NCBI GenBank assembly: GCA_963699825.1
Contig: CAVOVI010000017.1
Coordinates: 1 to 58,379 of the forward strand
Length of the DNA stretch: 58,379 nucleotides
From: SPDF01 sp963699825
Lineage (GTDB): Bacteria > Gemmatimonadota > Gemmatimonadetes > Gemmatimonadales > GWC2-71-9
Direction of reading: 5' to 3'
How positions within the stretch are numbered: position 1 is the first letter of the stretch; the number at the start of each line of letters is the position of its first letter. Below are positions 37,262 to 46,600 of the stretch, piece by piece. The notes under the pieces were generated by a model, which saw nothing but the letters and a program-made list of their open reading frames with translations, made no database searches and was not told the DNA's origin. The translations under genes were made by a program, and so were the position numbers.

Positions 37262-40123
37262 TTGAACTCACCAGCACCCCGGACATGGCGGTTGGAGGCC
37301 CTCGGCGTGCCTCGGGTGCTCGCCGAAGAAGGGCGCGCCCAGCTCCTGCAACGACGGAGACTGGCGCTTCTCGCGGTGCTCGCCGCCGCCGGTGGCCGCG
37401 GGGTCCCCCGCGATCGCCTGCTGGTGCTGTTCTGGCCTGAGCGTGACCAGGCCTCGGCACGCCACGCCCTCGAGCAGGCGCTCTACGCCTTGCGGCGAGA
37501 CTTGGGGACGGAAGCGGTGGCCGGGGTGGACCCGGTGTCGCTCGGGGTGGGCATCAGTTGCGACATCAGTGCGTTCGAAGAAGCGATCAGCAGGACGGAC
37601 TGGGCCGCCGCCATCCACCTGTATGGCGGCCCCTTCCTCGATGGCCTCCACATCAGTGACGCACCGGAGTTCGAACATTGGGTGGACCAGAAGCGCCAGC
37701 GGTTCGCCGCCGGTTTCCGGCGTGCGCTGGCGGCTCGTGCGCTTCAGCTGGAATCCACGGGAGCACTCGGGGAGGCGTGCGACCTCTGGCGTCGCCACTC
37801 CAGCGAGGATCCCCTGTCGCCGGAGGGCGCTTCTGGCCAGGTCCGCTGTCTCCGTGCCACGGGTCAGGAAGTGCGAGCGCGCGATGTGGTCGAGGGATGG
37901 GAGCGGATGATCCGATCCGAACTCGGCACGACTCCGGATCCGTCGGTTCGTGCCGCACTCGACGCTCCACGTGGCCAGCCTTCGGGGAGTGGTGCGGCCG
38001 CTCCGGCCACACTCCCGGTACCACACGGGCTGACTCCGCCCGCCCAGCGGAGGAAACTGTGGCAGATGCCCAGGGCCTTGATGGTTGGGGTGTCTCTCGC
38101 GGTGCTGGGGGTCCTGGGAGTGGGGATCGATCGAGCGAACCGGAACCTCCCGACCGCAGGCGAGATGCGGGGTGAGCTCGTCTTCGTGCCATTCCGGGTC
38201 GTCGACGGAGATTCCGCCGTGCGGGCCGCGGCCGAGGTGTTGCCGGACATGATCGCGGCTCGCCTGGTCAGCCCCCAGGGATCACTGGTCCGGGCCGACG
38301 CGGTCCGCGCTCTGCTGGAGGGGACGACACCGCCCGGGTCCAACGACATCCAGGCCGTGGCGAGGCGGTTTGGAGCGCTTCACGTGCTTGATGGAGAGAT
38401 CAGCGGAGGGCGGTCGGGCGTGGCGATAACGACGAGGCTGATGCGGGCCTCCGGTCGGCAACTGGGTTCCGCCACGGTGGTCGGTTCACTCGACAGCCTT
38501 CCGGCCCTGGCGGACGAGCTGACCATCGACCTGCTGCGGGAGGAGACAGGGGAGAAGCTCACCAGCGCGGGAGCGGTTCCGCTTCCCATCCTGCAACATT
38601 ATGCCTGGGGGCAACGCGATTTCAGGCGCCCACGCTACCACCGCGCGACGCAACATCTGCGCCGAGCGCTTACCCTGGACTCGACGTTCGCGCCGGCCGC
38701 GCTCCTGTTGTTGAAGATTACCGAACAGACGGACGGGACGGACGGGCCACGGGCCGGTCGCCTCGCGTGGACCTATCGCTCCCGACTGACCCGAGAGGAC
38801 AGGGATCTGATCGAGAGTCTCCTCGGGCCCTCCTACCCAACCCTGAGTTCCGCTCGGGCCAGACTCCTTCGACTCCGGCAGCATACCTCGCTGTATCTGC
38901 ATCACGCTGACGGGTGGTATGCGTTGGGTACTCTGCTCTATGGTTCTGGTCACGCCCTGGGTGAGGACAACCCATGGGGAGAGGCCCGGTCGGCGTGGGA
39001 GCGGGCGTTGAGCCTCGATTCCGTTGTTGCAGAACCAGCGCTCTTTGGATTGATCGAGATGGCGGCGATCATGGGTGACACCGGTCTCCTGTCGAGAGCC
39101 CTTCCCGCCGTGCCCATAGACAGCATGAACCGATCGGAACTGGTCTGGAGAGACTGGATCACCGCGTTCACCGCCAGGGACAGCGCGTCGCTTCAGGCTG
39201 TCCGTCCCATGCTGGCCGCACTCGATACACTGACGCTCCTCGAAGTACGGTCGATCGGCCTCCGGACCGGGTTCGATATGGCGGGCGTCGTCGCCGCCAC
39301 CGAACTATGGGCCGCACGAGTCAATTCCGGACCACAGCGCAGCGATGCCGCTGGCTACCTCCACGCCATCGCGCTCGATCGGGGCCGACCCACCGAGGCC
39401 GCCGCACTGTCTCGGGCGATGCTGCTCGAGTGGGCACCGGGAGACCGGCAGGCCGCCGCCGCGGTTCGCGCGGCGTGGGATGACGACGATCAGGTAGCGG
39501 GGAGCCTGGCCGCCGAGGCCTTGATGGCCGCCTCGGAGCCTCTCTCGAGCGACGACGGGATCCGTGCGAGTCAGCTGTACCGCCGCTGCGCGGCGGAGCA
39601 GTATCGGGTGTCGATCGGAGCGATGGAGACGGCGGACGTGAGTGCCCGGATGTTCCGGGAGCGCGCACCGCGGTCACCGGGGTGGTTGGCTCCCCTCCTC
39701 GAAGGGTGCGCACTGTACGTGGAGGGGATGGCGGCGGCCCAAGGGAACCGTCCGCGCGCCAGGCAAGCGGCACTGGCGCTGGACGCCTGGCAGCGCGATC
39801 TCCCGTCGGGGAACTGGGTCTTCCCCGCCACGCTCGCGACCGGACGTCTCTGGATGGCGCTGGGGGAGTGGGACCGAGCCTCGGCCGCGCTCGAGCGCCG
39901 CTCACCAAGACAGGTCCGCTACCTGCCGATGACGCTGCGGCTGGCCGGAGATGCCGCCGTCCGCTCCGGGAACCGGGACGCAGCCATCCGTGCCTTCCAT
40001 CACTACCTCTCGCTGCGGGCGAATCCGGAGCCGACCCTCCAGGCGGAAACCGACTTCGTGAAGGAGGAACTCCGGAAACTCGAGGCCATGAGCGACACGG
40101 CGCCGCGCCCCATACTCCGGTAG
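37262..40123 (+). CDS. BTAD-TM-TolB-TPR transcriptional regulator
   Basis: A 953-aa protein from TTG 37262, seven bases after GGAGG. N-terminal winged-helix plus bacterial transcriptional activator domain (QRRRLALLAVLAAAGGRGVP, RDRLLVLFWPERDQASARHA, LEQALYALRRDLG). A single transmembrane helix at ~273-292 (ALMVGVSLAVLGVLGVGI) is followed by a TolB-like domain (ELVFVPFRVVDGDSAVRAAA) and TPR repeats to the end (RATQHLRRALTLDSTFAPAA). This layout puts DNA binding inside and the sensor outside the membrane, as in one-component regulators. Targets are unknown; the divergent hydrolase is the natural candidate. Confidence 0.72.
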   Translation: MNSPAPRTWRLEALGVPRVLAEEGRAQLLQRRRLALLAVLAAAGGRGVPRDRLLVLFWPERDQASARHALEQALYALRRDLGTEAVAGVDPVSLGVGISCDISAFEEAISRTDWAAAIHLYGGPFLDGLHISDAPEFEHWVDQKRQRFAAGFRRALAARALQLESTGALGEACDLWRRHSSEDPLSPEGASGQVRCLRATGQEVRARDVVEGWERMIRSELGTTPDPSVRAALDAPRGQPSGSGAAAPATLPVPHGLTPPAQRRKLWQMPRALMVGVSLAVLGVLGVGIDRANRNLPTAGEMRGELVFVPFRVVDGDSAVRAAAEVLPDMIAARLVSPQGSLVRADAVRALLEGTTPPGSNDIQAVARRFGALHVLDGEISGGRSGVAITTRLMRASGRQLGSATVVGSLDSLPALADELTIDLLREETGEKLTSAGAVPLPILQHYAWGQRDFRRPRYHRATQHLRRALTLDSTFAPAALLLLKITEQTDGTDGPRAGRLAWTYRSRLTREDRDLIESLLGPSYPTLSSARARLLRLRQHTSLYLHHADGWYALGTLLYGSGHALGEDNPWGEARSAWERALSLDSVVAEPALFGLIEMAAIMGDTGLLSRALPAVPIDSMNRSELVWRDWITAFTARDSASLQAVRPMLAALDTLTLLEVRSIGLRTGFDMAGVVAATELWAARVNSGPQRSDAAGYLHAIALDRGRPTEAAALSRAMLLEWAPGDRQAAAAVRAAWDDDDQVAGSLAAEALMAASEPLSSDDGIRASQLYRRCAAEQYRVSIGAMETADVSARMFRERAPRSPGWLAPLLEGCALYVEGMAAAQGNRPRARQAALALDAWQRDLPSGNWVFPATLATGRLWMALGEWDRASAALERRSPRQVRYLPMTLRLAGDAAVRSGNRDAAIRAFHHYLSLRANPEPTLQAETDFVKEELRKLEAMSDTAPRPILR

Positions 40124-40127
40124 CCCC

Positions 40128-41494
40128 CTACCGCACGTACACCGTCTTCACATTCTGGAATTCCAGCATCCCCTGTCGGCCGAGCTCCCGCCCGATGCCA
40201 CTCTCCTTGATCCCGCCGAAGGGCAGCCGGGGATCAGACCGCACGAAGGCGTTCACGAAGCAGGCGCCCGCCTCCAGATCATCAGCGGCAATCATCTCTC
40301 CCCGCACCACGTCCCCCGTGAACACCGCCGCGCCGAGTCCGTAGGAGGTGTCGTTGGCGACCTTGATCGCCGCCCGGGCATTCCTGACGGTGATGATCGA
40401 CGCGACCGGCCCGAACAGCTCCTCGCTGTAGGCCGGCATTCCCTTCACCACGTCGGTCAGGATGGTCGCGGGATAGAAGTACCCCGGCCCCGGCGGCACC
40501 GTCCCGCCGAGCAGGAGCCGGGCGCCGGCGGCGACCGAGCGCTGCACCTGGTCGTGCAGGCCATCGCGCAAATCGGCACGAGCCTGCGGGCCGATGTCGG
40601 CATCGCCGCTCATCGGATCGGCCATCCGGACGCGCTTCATCCGTTCCAGCAGCCGTCGCTCGAATTCCTCCCGCACCGATTCCACCACGACAAACCGCTT
40701 CGCCGCGATGCAGCTCTGCCCCGAGTTGATCATTCGGCTGGTGACGCACGCCTCGATCGCTTCCCCGAGATCGGCGTCTTCAAGCACCAGGTACGGATCG
40801 CTCCCGCCCAGCTCGAGGACGCACTTCTTGAGACGCGCGCCAGCCTCCTGGCCACCGCCTTGCCTGCCGCGGTGCTGCCGGTCAGGGTGACCGCCGCCAC
40901 GTGCTTGTGCCGGATGACCGACTTGGCCTGCGCGACGGAGATCAGCAGCGTCTGGAAGAGCCCTTCGGGGAAGCCGGCGTCGCGGAGCAGCCGTTCGATG
41001 GCGAGCGCGCAGCCCGGCACGTTGGGCGCATGCTTCAGCAGGGCGGCGTTGCCGCCCGCGAGGGTGGGCGCCGCGAACCGGAGCACCTGCCAGAACGGAA
41101 AGTTCCAGGGCATGATGGCGAACACGATCCCGATCGGTCGGTACGCGACGTAACTCCGCAGCGCGTCGGTCTGCACCGGTTCGGAGGCCAGGAAGCCCTC
41201 CGCGTGGTCCGCGTAGTACTCGCAAGCCCAGGCGCACTTCTCGACCTCGCCCCTGCCCTGTGCCAGCGGCTTGCCCATCTCCTGTGCCATCAACACGGCA
41301 TACTCCTCGACGCGCGCGCGGAGCAACCGGGCGGTCTGCCGGAGCGGCTCCGTTCTGGCGGCCACCGGGACCGTGCGCCACGTGAGGTAGGCCTTGTGCC
41401 CCGCGGCAATGGCCGCCCGCAGCGCCTTCGAGGTCATCTCGGGATGGGTGCTGATGGTCTGCCCGGTGGACGGGTTGATGGCGATGTGACTCAT
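40128..41494 (-). CDS. NAD(P)-dependent succinate-semialdehyde dehydrogenase-like ALDH, frameshifted
   Basis: About 455 aa; one base is missing near 40845 (an AGGGAG run reads AGGAG), the only clear deletion among the earlier shifts. Starts at ATG 41494 (MSHIAINPSTGQTISTHPEM). Aldehyde dehydrogenase motifs: MPWNFPFWQVLRFAAPTLAG, TLTGSTAAGKAVA (cofactor), LELGGSDPYLVLEDADL (general-base Glu), NSGQSCIAAKRFVV (catalytic Cys), EELFGPVASIITV and LPFGGIKESGIGREL. Closest to the YneI/Sad branch that oxidises succinate semialdehyde, which would feed succinate to the TCA cycle; other aldehydes are possible. Confidence 0.85.
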
Positions 41495-41701
41495 GCCTGG
41501 ATCCTTTCGGGGGACTTGGCGGCGAACGACAACTCGATCGCCGCCTCCTGAAAATGGCCGATCCTTAGCTGGAGGGAAGCCCCACTCCAGTGGAGTGCCA
41601 TCCTGCGGCTGCGAGGTTCGTACACCGACGTGTAGAGGGTGCCCCGAACCACTGCCCCGAACCAGGCCACCGAGCAACTGGCGCCGCTGGACAGGGCCCC
41701 G

Positions 41702-41707
41702 TATACT
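41702..41707 (+). promoter_or_regulatory. Possible -10 element of the caspase gene
   Basis: TATACT sits 46 bases before the caspase start in the 258-bp gap after the dehydrogenase. The bases 17-18 upstream (CTGGCG) are a poor -35 match. The rest of the gap shows nothing else recognisable. Confidence 0.2.
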
Positions 41708-41752
41708 CTCCGAACTCCTTCGCGACACGTTTCCCATCGAGGTCTGTCCAGC

Positions 41753-43663
41753 ATGCCTACCGTCTATGGATTGTTCGTCGGTATCAACAAGTACCAGAAC
41801 GTGACGCCGCTGTTCGGCTGCGTGGAAGACATCAATGCCATCGAGGAATTCTTCACGAACCGGATCGCCCCGGAATCCCGCGCGTTCGTTGCGCTGCGCG
41901 ACGCCGAGGCCACGCGTGAGGCCATCATCGACGGATTTCGTACCCACCTGAGTCGCGCCCGTGAGGACGACATCGCCCTCTTCTACTACTGCGGGCATGG
42001 ATCCACCGAACCCGCCCCCCCCGAATGGCAGTCGTTCGACTCCGATGGGAAGAACCAGACGCTCATCCCGGTGGACGCCCGCGCCAACGGCGTGTACGAC
42101 ATCGCCGACAAGGAACTTACCGCCCTCATCCAGGGCGTCCACGACGCGGCCGGGAACGACCGGGTACAGGTGGTGGTGATCGCCGACTCCTGCCACTCCG
42201 GCGGGAACACCCGCGCGGTGGACGATGACGGCGTCGGGCGGATGACGGCCGCGGCGAGGACCGAGCGCACCCTCGACGACTACCTCCCCGAGGCCCGCGC
42301 GCTGTACGATCCGAAGCGGGTCGCCGCCAATGGTCTTCCGACGCCGCGCCACGTCGCCCTCGCCGCCTGCCAGAGCGACGAGATCGCGAAGGAATTCCCG
42401 AAGGACCCGCCGCCGCGCCGGGGCGCGTTCACGGTGGCGTTCGAAGAGGCGGTCCGCGCGCTCGGATCGACGGCCACGTACACTGGCCTCATCAACGCCA
42501 TCCGGATGAAGGTGCGGGAGCGGGCGGCGGCGCAGGTGCCGAACCTCTACGTGTCGGGGGGCGCGACAGCCAACGACGTCTTCCTGGGCGGCCAGGCAGG
42601 GCGGAACGACCTCACCGTGGACCACAACAACGCGGGGTGGTGGCTGTCCGCCGGCGCGATCGACAGCATCCCCTCCCCGGCCCAGGGACATGTCACCACG
42701 GTCGCCATCTACGAGCGCGGAACCTCCATCGCGACCACGGCCCCCGGGGCGCCGGTCGCGACCGCGGTGGTCGCGCAGGTCGAATCGGACCGGGCGCGGC
42801 TGGAGGTGAGCCCGGTCGGCGCGCCGCTGGACACGTCACGGCAGTACATCGGCGCCGTAACCAGCCTCGAAACGCCCGCCCTGCAAGTCGTGATCGAGGC
42901 GGAGGCCGGCGCCGAGGATGCCGCGAAGCGGGTCCGGTCGCGGCTGGCAGGCAGCAGCCCCCGCTTTGCCGTGGTGGACAAGGCCGGCAAGGTGCCCTGC
43001 GTGACGGCCGTGGTCCATGGCAACTCCGTGCAGCTTCGCGCGGGGGCGGCGTTGCTGGAGGGCCTGACCTACCGCGCCGATGACAGCGGCCTGGCCGCAC
43101 TCGTGACCGGTTGTGAGCACCTTGCGCACTGGTACCAGGTGCGCGACCTCGCACCACCCGGCTCGAGGCTCAACGGGCAGCTGCGCATCGAGCTGGTGCC
43201 GCTGGAGGCGACCGAGAAGGGGGCCGACGTCCCGGAGGACCGGCCCGCGCTGTCGGCCGAGGACGGCTCGCTGACCGTGCGCAAGGGCGCCCGGATCCAG
43301 ATGCGGCTCCGGAACGACGCGACGGAGCGGCTCTACGTGGCGCTGCTCCAGCTCGACGGGACGGCGTTCGCGTGCACGAAGATGTTCGCCGACTGGATCC
43401 CGGCGGGCGGCGTGGGGGTGGTGAACGGCGGCAAGGCGATGCGGATGGAAATACTCGAAGACGGCGTGGCTTCGGTGACCGACTACTTCAAGGCCGTCGT
43501 CGCGATCGAGGACTTCGTGCCGGAGCGGTGGGAGTTGCCCCCGCTGGTCGTCCCCGCGGGGACCCGTGCGGTGGTGGAAGACGAAGCGCCCCCGACGCGC
43601 GGCGCCGAGGGGCTCGACGCGTTCTGGGGGACGACCACGCTCGAGGTGACCACGGCGCGATAG
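41753..43663 (+). CDS. Caspase-like (C14/metacaspase) protease with long C-terminal region
   Basis: A 636-aa soluble protein; ATG 41753 is the first codon of the conserved domain. The caspase domain occupies residues 1-~300: VYGLFVGINKYQNVTPLFGC, the His dyad residue in FYYCGHGSTE (His82) and the Cys in VVVIADSCHSGG (Cys147), then HVALAACQSDEIAKE and GAFTVAFEEAVR. The remaining ~330 residues contain beta-rich segments (HVTTVAIYERGTS, RLYVALLQLDGTAF, WELPPLVVPAGTRAV) resembling the C-terminal part of other bacterial caspase proteins; no named domain. No signal or membrane segment, so cytoplasmic. It converges with the caspase-STAND gene, leaving 21 bp. Confidence 0.85.
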   Translation: MPTVYGLFVGINKYQNVTPLFGCVEDINAIEEFFTNRIAPESRAFVALRDAEATREAIIDGFRTHLSRAREDDIALFYYCGHGSTEPAPPEWQSFDSDGKNQTLIPVDARANGVYDIADKELTALIQGVHDAAGNDRVQVVVIADSCHSGGNTRAVDDDGVGRMTAAARTERTLDDYLPEARALYDPKRVAANGLPTPRHVALAACQSDEIAKEFPKDPPPRRGAFTVAFEEAVRALGSTATYTGLINAIRMKVRERAAAQVPNLYVSGGATANDVFLGGQAGRNDLTVDHNNAGWWLSAGAIDSIPSPAQGHVTTVAIYERGTSIATTAPGAPVATAVVAQVESDRARLEVSPVGAPLDTSRQYIGAVTSLETPALQVVIEAEAGAEDAAKRVRSRLAGSSPRFAVVDKAGKVPCVTAVVHGNSVQLRAGAALLEGLTYRADDSGLAALVTGCEHLAHWYQVRDLAPPGSRLNGQLRIELVPLEATEKGADVPEDRPALSAEDGSLTVRKGARIQMRLRNDATERLYVALLQLDGTAFACTKMFADWIPAGGVGVVNGGKAMRMEILEDGVASVTDYFKAVVAIEDFVPERWELPPLVVPAGTRAVVEDEAPPTRGAEGLDAFWGTTTLEVTTAR

Positions 43664-43684
43664 AGGGTGCGCGAGCCACGGAGG

Positions 43685-46600
43685 TCAGGCTGCCTGCCGG
43701 TCCCTCCGGACCCAGCGCCGACGGCGGCGTTTCTTCCCTGCCCCCAGTTGCCAGGCTCCCCAGATCACCCAGAGCGGCGACAGGAGAATCAGGAGCGGGG
43801 CATAGGCCATGAGGCGAAGCAGTCCTGGCGAATTGGACAGCCAGCGCACCACCCCGGTACCGATTGCCCCCCATCCCGTCCCGCTGATGCCGATGTCGCC
43901 TTCCGGCGGGAACTGGCCACAGGCGCGTCGGTACGGGCCGCCGAACGATTCCTGCCATTCCGCCTCGGAGAGATTTCGGCCCGCGGTTTCACACGCGCGG
44001 AACTTCTGGTGGAACGGACTCATATTCCACCGCGTGACCAGCCCAGCGTCGCTGACCGCGGTCAGGGTCGTGATGTTCCGGGGCGCGGCGAGGCTTTCGG
44101 CCACGAGTCGCGGGCCGAAGGCGACCGTCACCCTGTCGAGGAAGCGTCTGGTGAGGGGCCGCCTGGCGATGCTGTCGCTGATGGCGAGACTCCGCGCGGC
44201 CGTGGAGTCGGGGAGCCGCAGCGTGGTGCCGCGGCGGCGCATGGTCTCCACCTCCCAGAACTCGATGGTGCCATCTCCACCCGCCGAAACGAGGGTTTCC
44301 CCCTCTGGGCCGAACGCCAGGCTCCGCACCGGCCCCTCATGGCCGTGCGTACTGCCGAGCTTGCGGAGGCTGAAGGCCCGTCGACGGATGATCGTGCCGT
44401 CGTCGTGGCCCGAGGCGAGCGAGGCGCCATCTGGCGCGTAGGCGAGGCTGAGAATCGGGCCCTCGTGCCCGCGGACACTGTCCAGCTTGGAGACATCCGA
44501 GTGGTCGGGCGGCGTGCCGGTGAACGCGAAGACCAGGTGCTCCAGGCCGTCCCACAACTGCGCGATCACACCGGTCTTGAGTTCTGGGTGACTCTGGGTG
44601 TAGAGCCAGCCGTCGGCGAACCCCACGGCGACTGTGCCGGTGGAGCTGAAGGCCAGGCTGGCGACACGAATGCCACCGGCCCGCAGCGGGTGGCCAGCCA
44701 GTTCCTTTGGCGGGCCGTCCCGAGTGACACCCCACAGGATAAGTGAGTCACCCGTGACAGCGAGCTGTTGGCCATCCGGGCTGAAGACGAGGCCGGTCAC
44801 TGGTCCCCCCGGTCCGCGCAGGGTGTCGCGCGCCTGACCCAGCGAGGCATCCAGCAGCACCACCCGATCACCGACCGCCGTGGCGCGCACCTGGCTGTCG
44901 GGGCTCCACGCGGCGATCGCATCGGCGCCGGGCACAATCGGCGGGCCCTGGGCGCGCGGCGCGGAATCCACCTCCACCTCCGCCACACCGGGATCGAGCG
45001 CCGCGACGCTCCAGATGATGGCCTTGTCGTCTTCGCCCGTGGACACCAGGATGGCGGAGTCGTTGCGCCAGGTCGGATCACGAAACTCGAGAGACGTCAC
45101 GGCGTCAGCGTGCCCATGGAGAGGCTCGTTCGGATCGGAGATCCGGATCGGCCGGCCGCGCCGAGTGATGTCCCAGAGGACGATGCTGCCCTCGGCGGTT
45201 CCCACGGCGAGCGTATCCCCGCTCCGGCTGAAGGCGACGGCCGTGGCTCCCCCCGTGATGCCGGGAATCAGCTCACCGCGCCGCCAGCCTGCCACCTCCC
45301 ACAATGCGACCACCGTGTCCTTGCTGGCAATGGCGAGGATGCGCCCATCGGGGCTGAACGCGGCCGCGACGGCGCCGCGCGTGGCCGAGACGAGCCGATC
45401 ATCCCGGTCGAGATCGATGCCCGGGTCGAGGATGTCACCGGGGTAGATCCAGTGCGGTGGCGTCGGAGAGCCGGTCTGGCTGCGCCGGTACAGCTGCTGC
45501 CAATTCTCGGAAATGGTCCAGAAGGACTCGCCAGGGCTCACGACGTGCACCGGGCGAGGCCGAATGTGCACGAGCGTGACACCGGCCGAAGCGACCACCG
45601 CCAGCATGTCGTCACCTGGGCTGAACGACAGGCCCTGGATCGGGTTCGAGAGACCCAGGCGCCCCACGATTCGGCTCCGCGGTGCCGTGTCCAACGGTTC
45701 TTCGAGGACAGCCTGCTCTTCGCTCTTGCCAGGATGGTCCCGGCTGGGTTCCTTCTTTCCCCTATCCGAAATCCTGCTCCGATTTCCCCCCGGCAACTCC
45801 CACAGCGTGATGGTGGTATCCTCCGCGGCCGCGAAGACATTGCCGTCGTGACTGATGGCCACGGCACCCGCAACGCCGTGGAGCGAGTCCCGCAGCGTGT
45901 CCCGACGTGACGGGCCCTCCTCCCCAAGGTGCCAGAGGTTCACCGCGCCATCGGTGGTCGCGACGGCCAGGGTCGAGTCCGCCGGACCGAACGCGAGGCT
46001 CGCGACCTGGCCACCGGCCGGCACACTTCCCCGGGTGCCGGCACGGCGCTCCCTCGTCGCGATATCCCACAGGCTCACGACCGAATCCGCCTCGCCCGCC
46101 GCGGCGATGGTGGCGCCGTCCGGGCTGACGACCACGTGATGCACCCCGAGGGTATCCTGCAGGTAGCCGAGCAACCGCGAGGTGGAGAGCTGCCAGGTCA
46201 GGAGTGGCGAGCGCACGGCCGGCGCGGGCAGCGTCGAGGCCTCCACGGCCAGCAGCGCCGCGCGATCCAGGTTGCCGTCGTCGAGCGCGACTCTCGTCTC
46301 GGCCGAGAGCTGGCGCGAGGTCGCGATCGCCGCCAGCACGGTGGCCCGCACCCCGAACACGAGCGCGATCAGCGCGAGGCCGAAGCCGAACATCCATCCT
46401 GCCATTCCCCTGGCCTCGTCCCACGCGCGGAGCTCGGTGCTGGCCTCGGCGAAGTCGAGTTCCCGGAGGTTGAGCCACGGTGCGCGCGGCTTCAGCAGGT
46501 GCCCGAGCTGGGCGCTCCGGATCGGATCCCGCCACGCCAGCCCCCGCTGCGCCTTCGGGTCGGCTCGCTGCTCCTCCCACTCCCCGGCGGCCCGGGCCAG

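Noticed and set aside
40730..42691. 653-codon minus-strand frame extending upstream of the dehydrogenase
   Set aside because: Only the part from ATG 41494 shows aldehyde dehydrogenase motifs; the upstream extension is antisense to the caspase gene.
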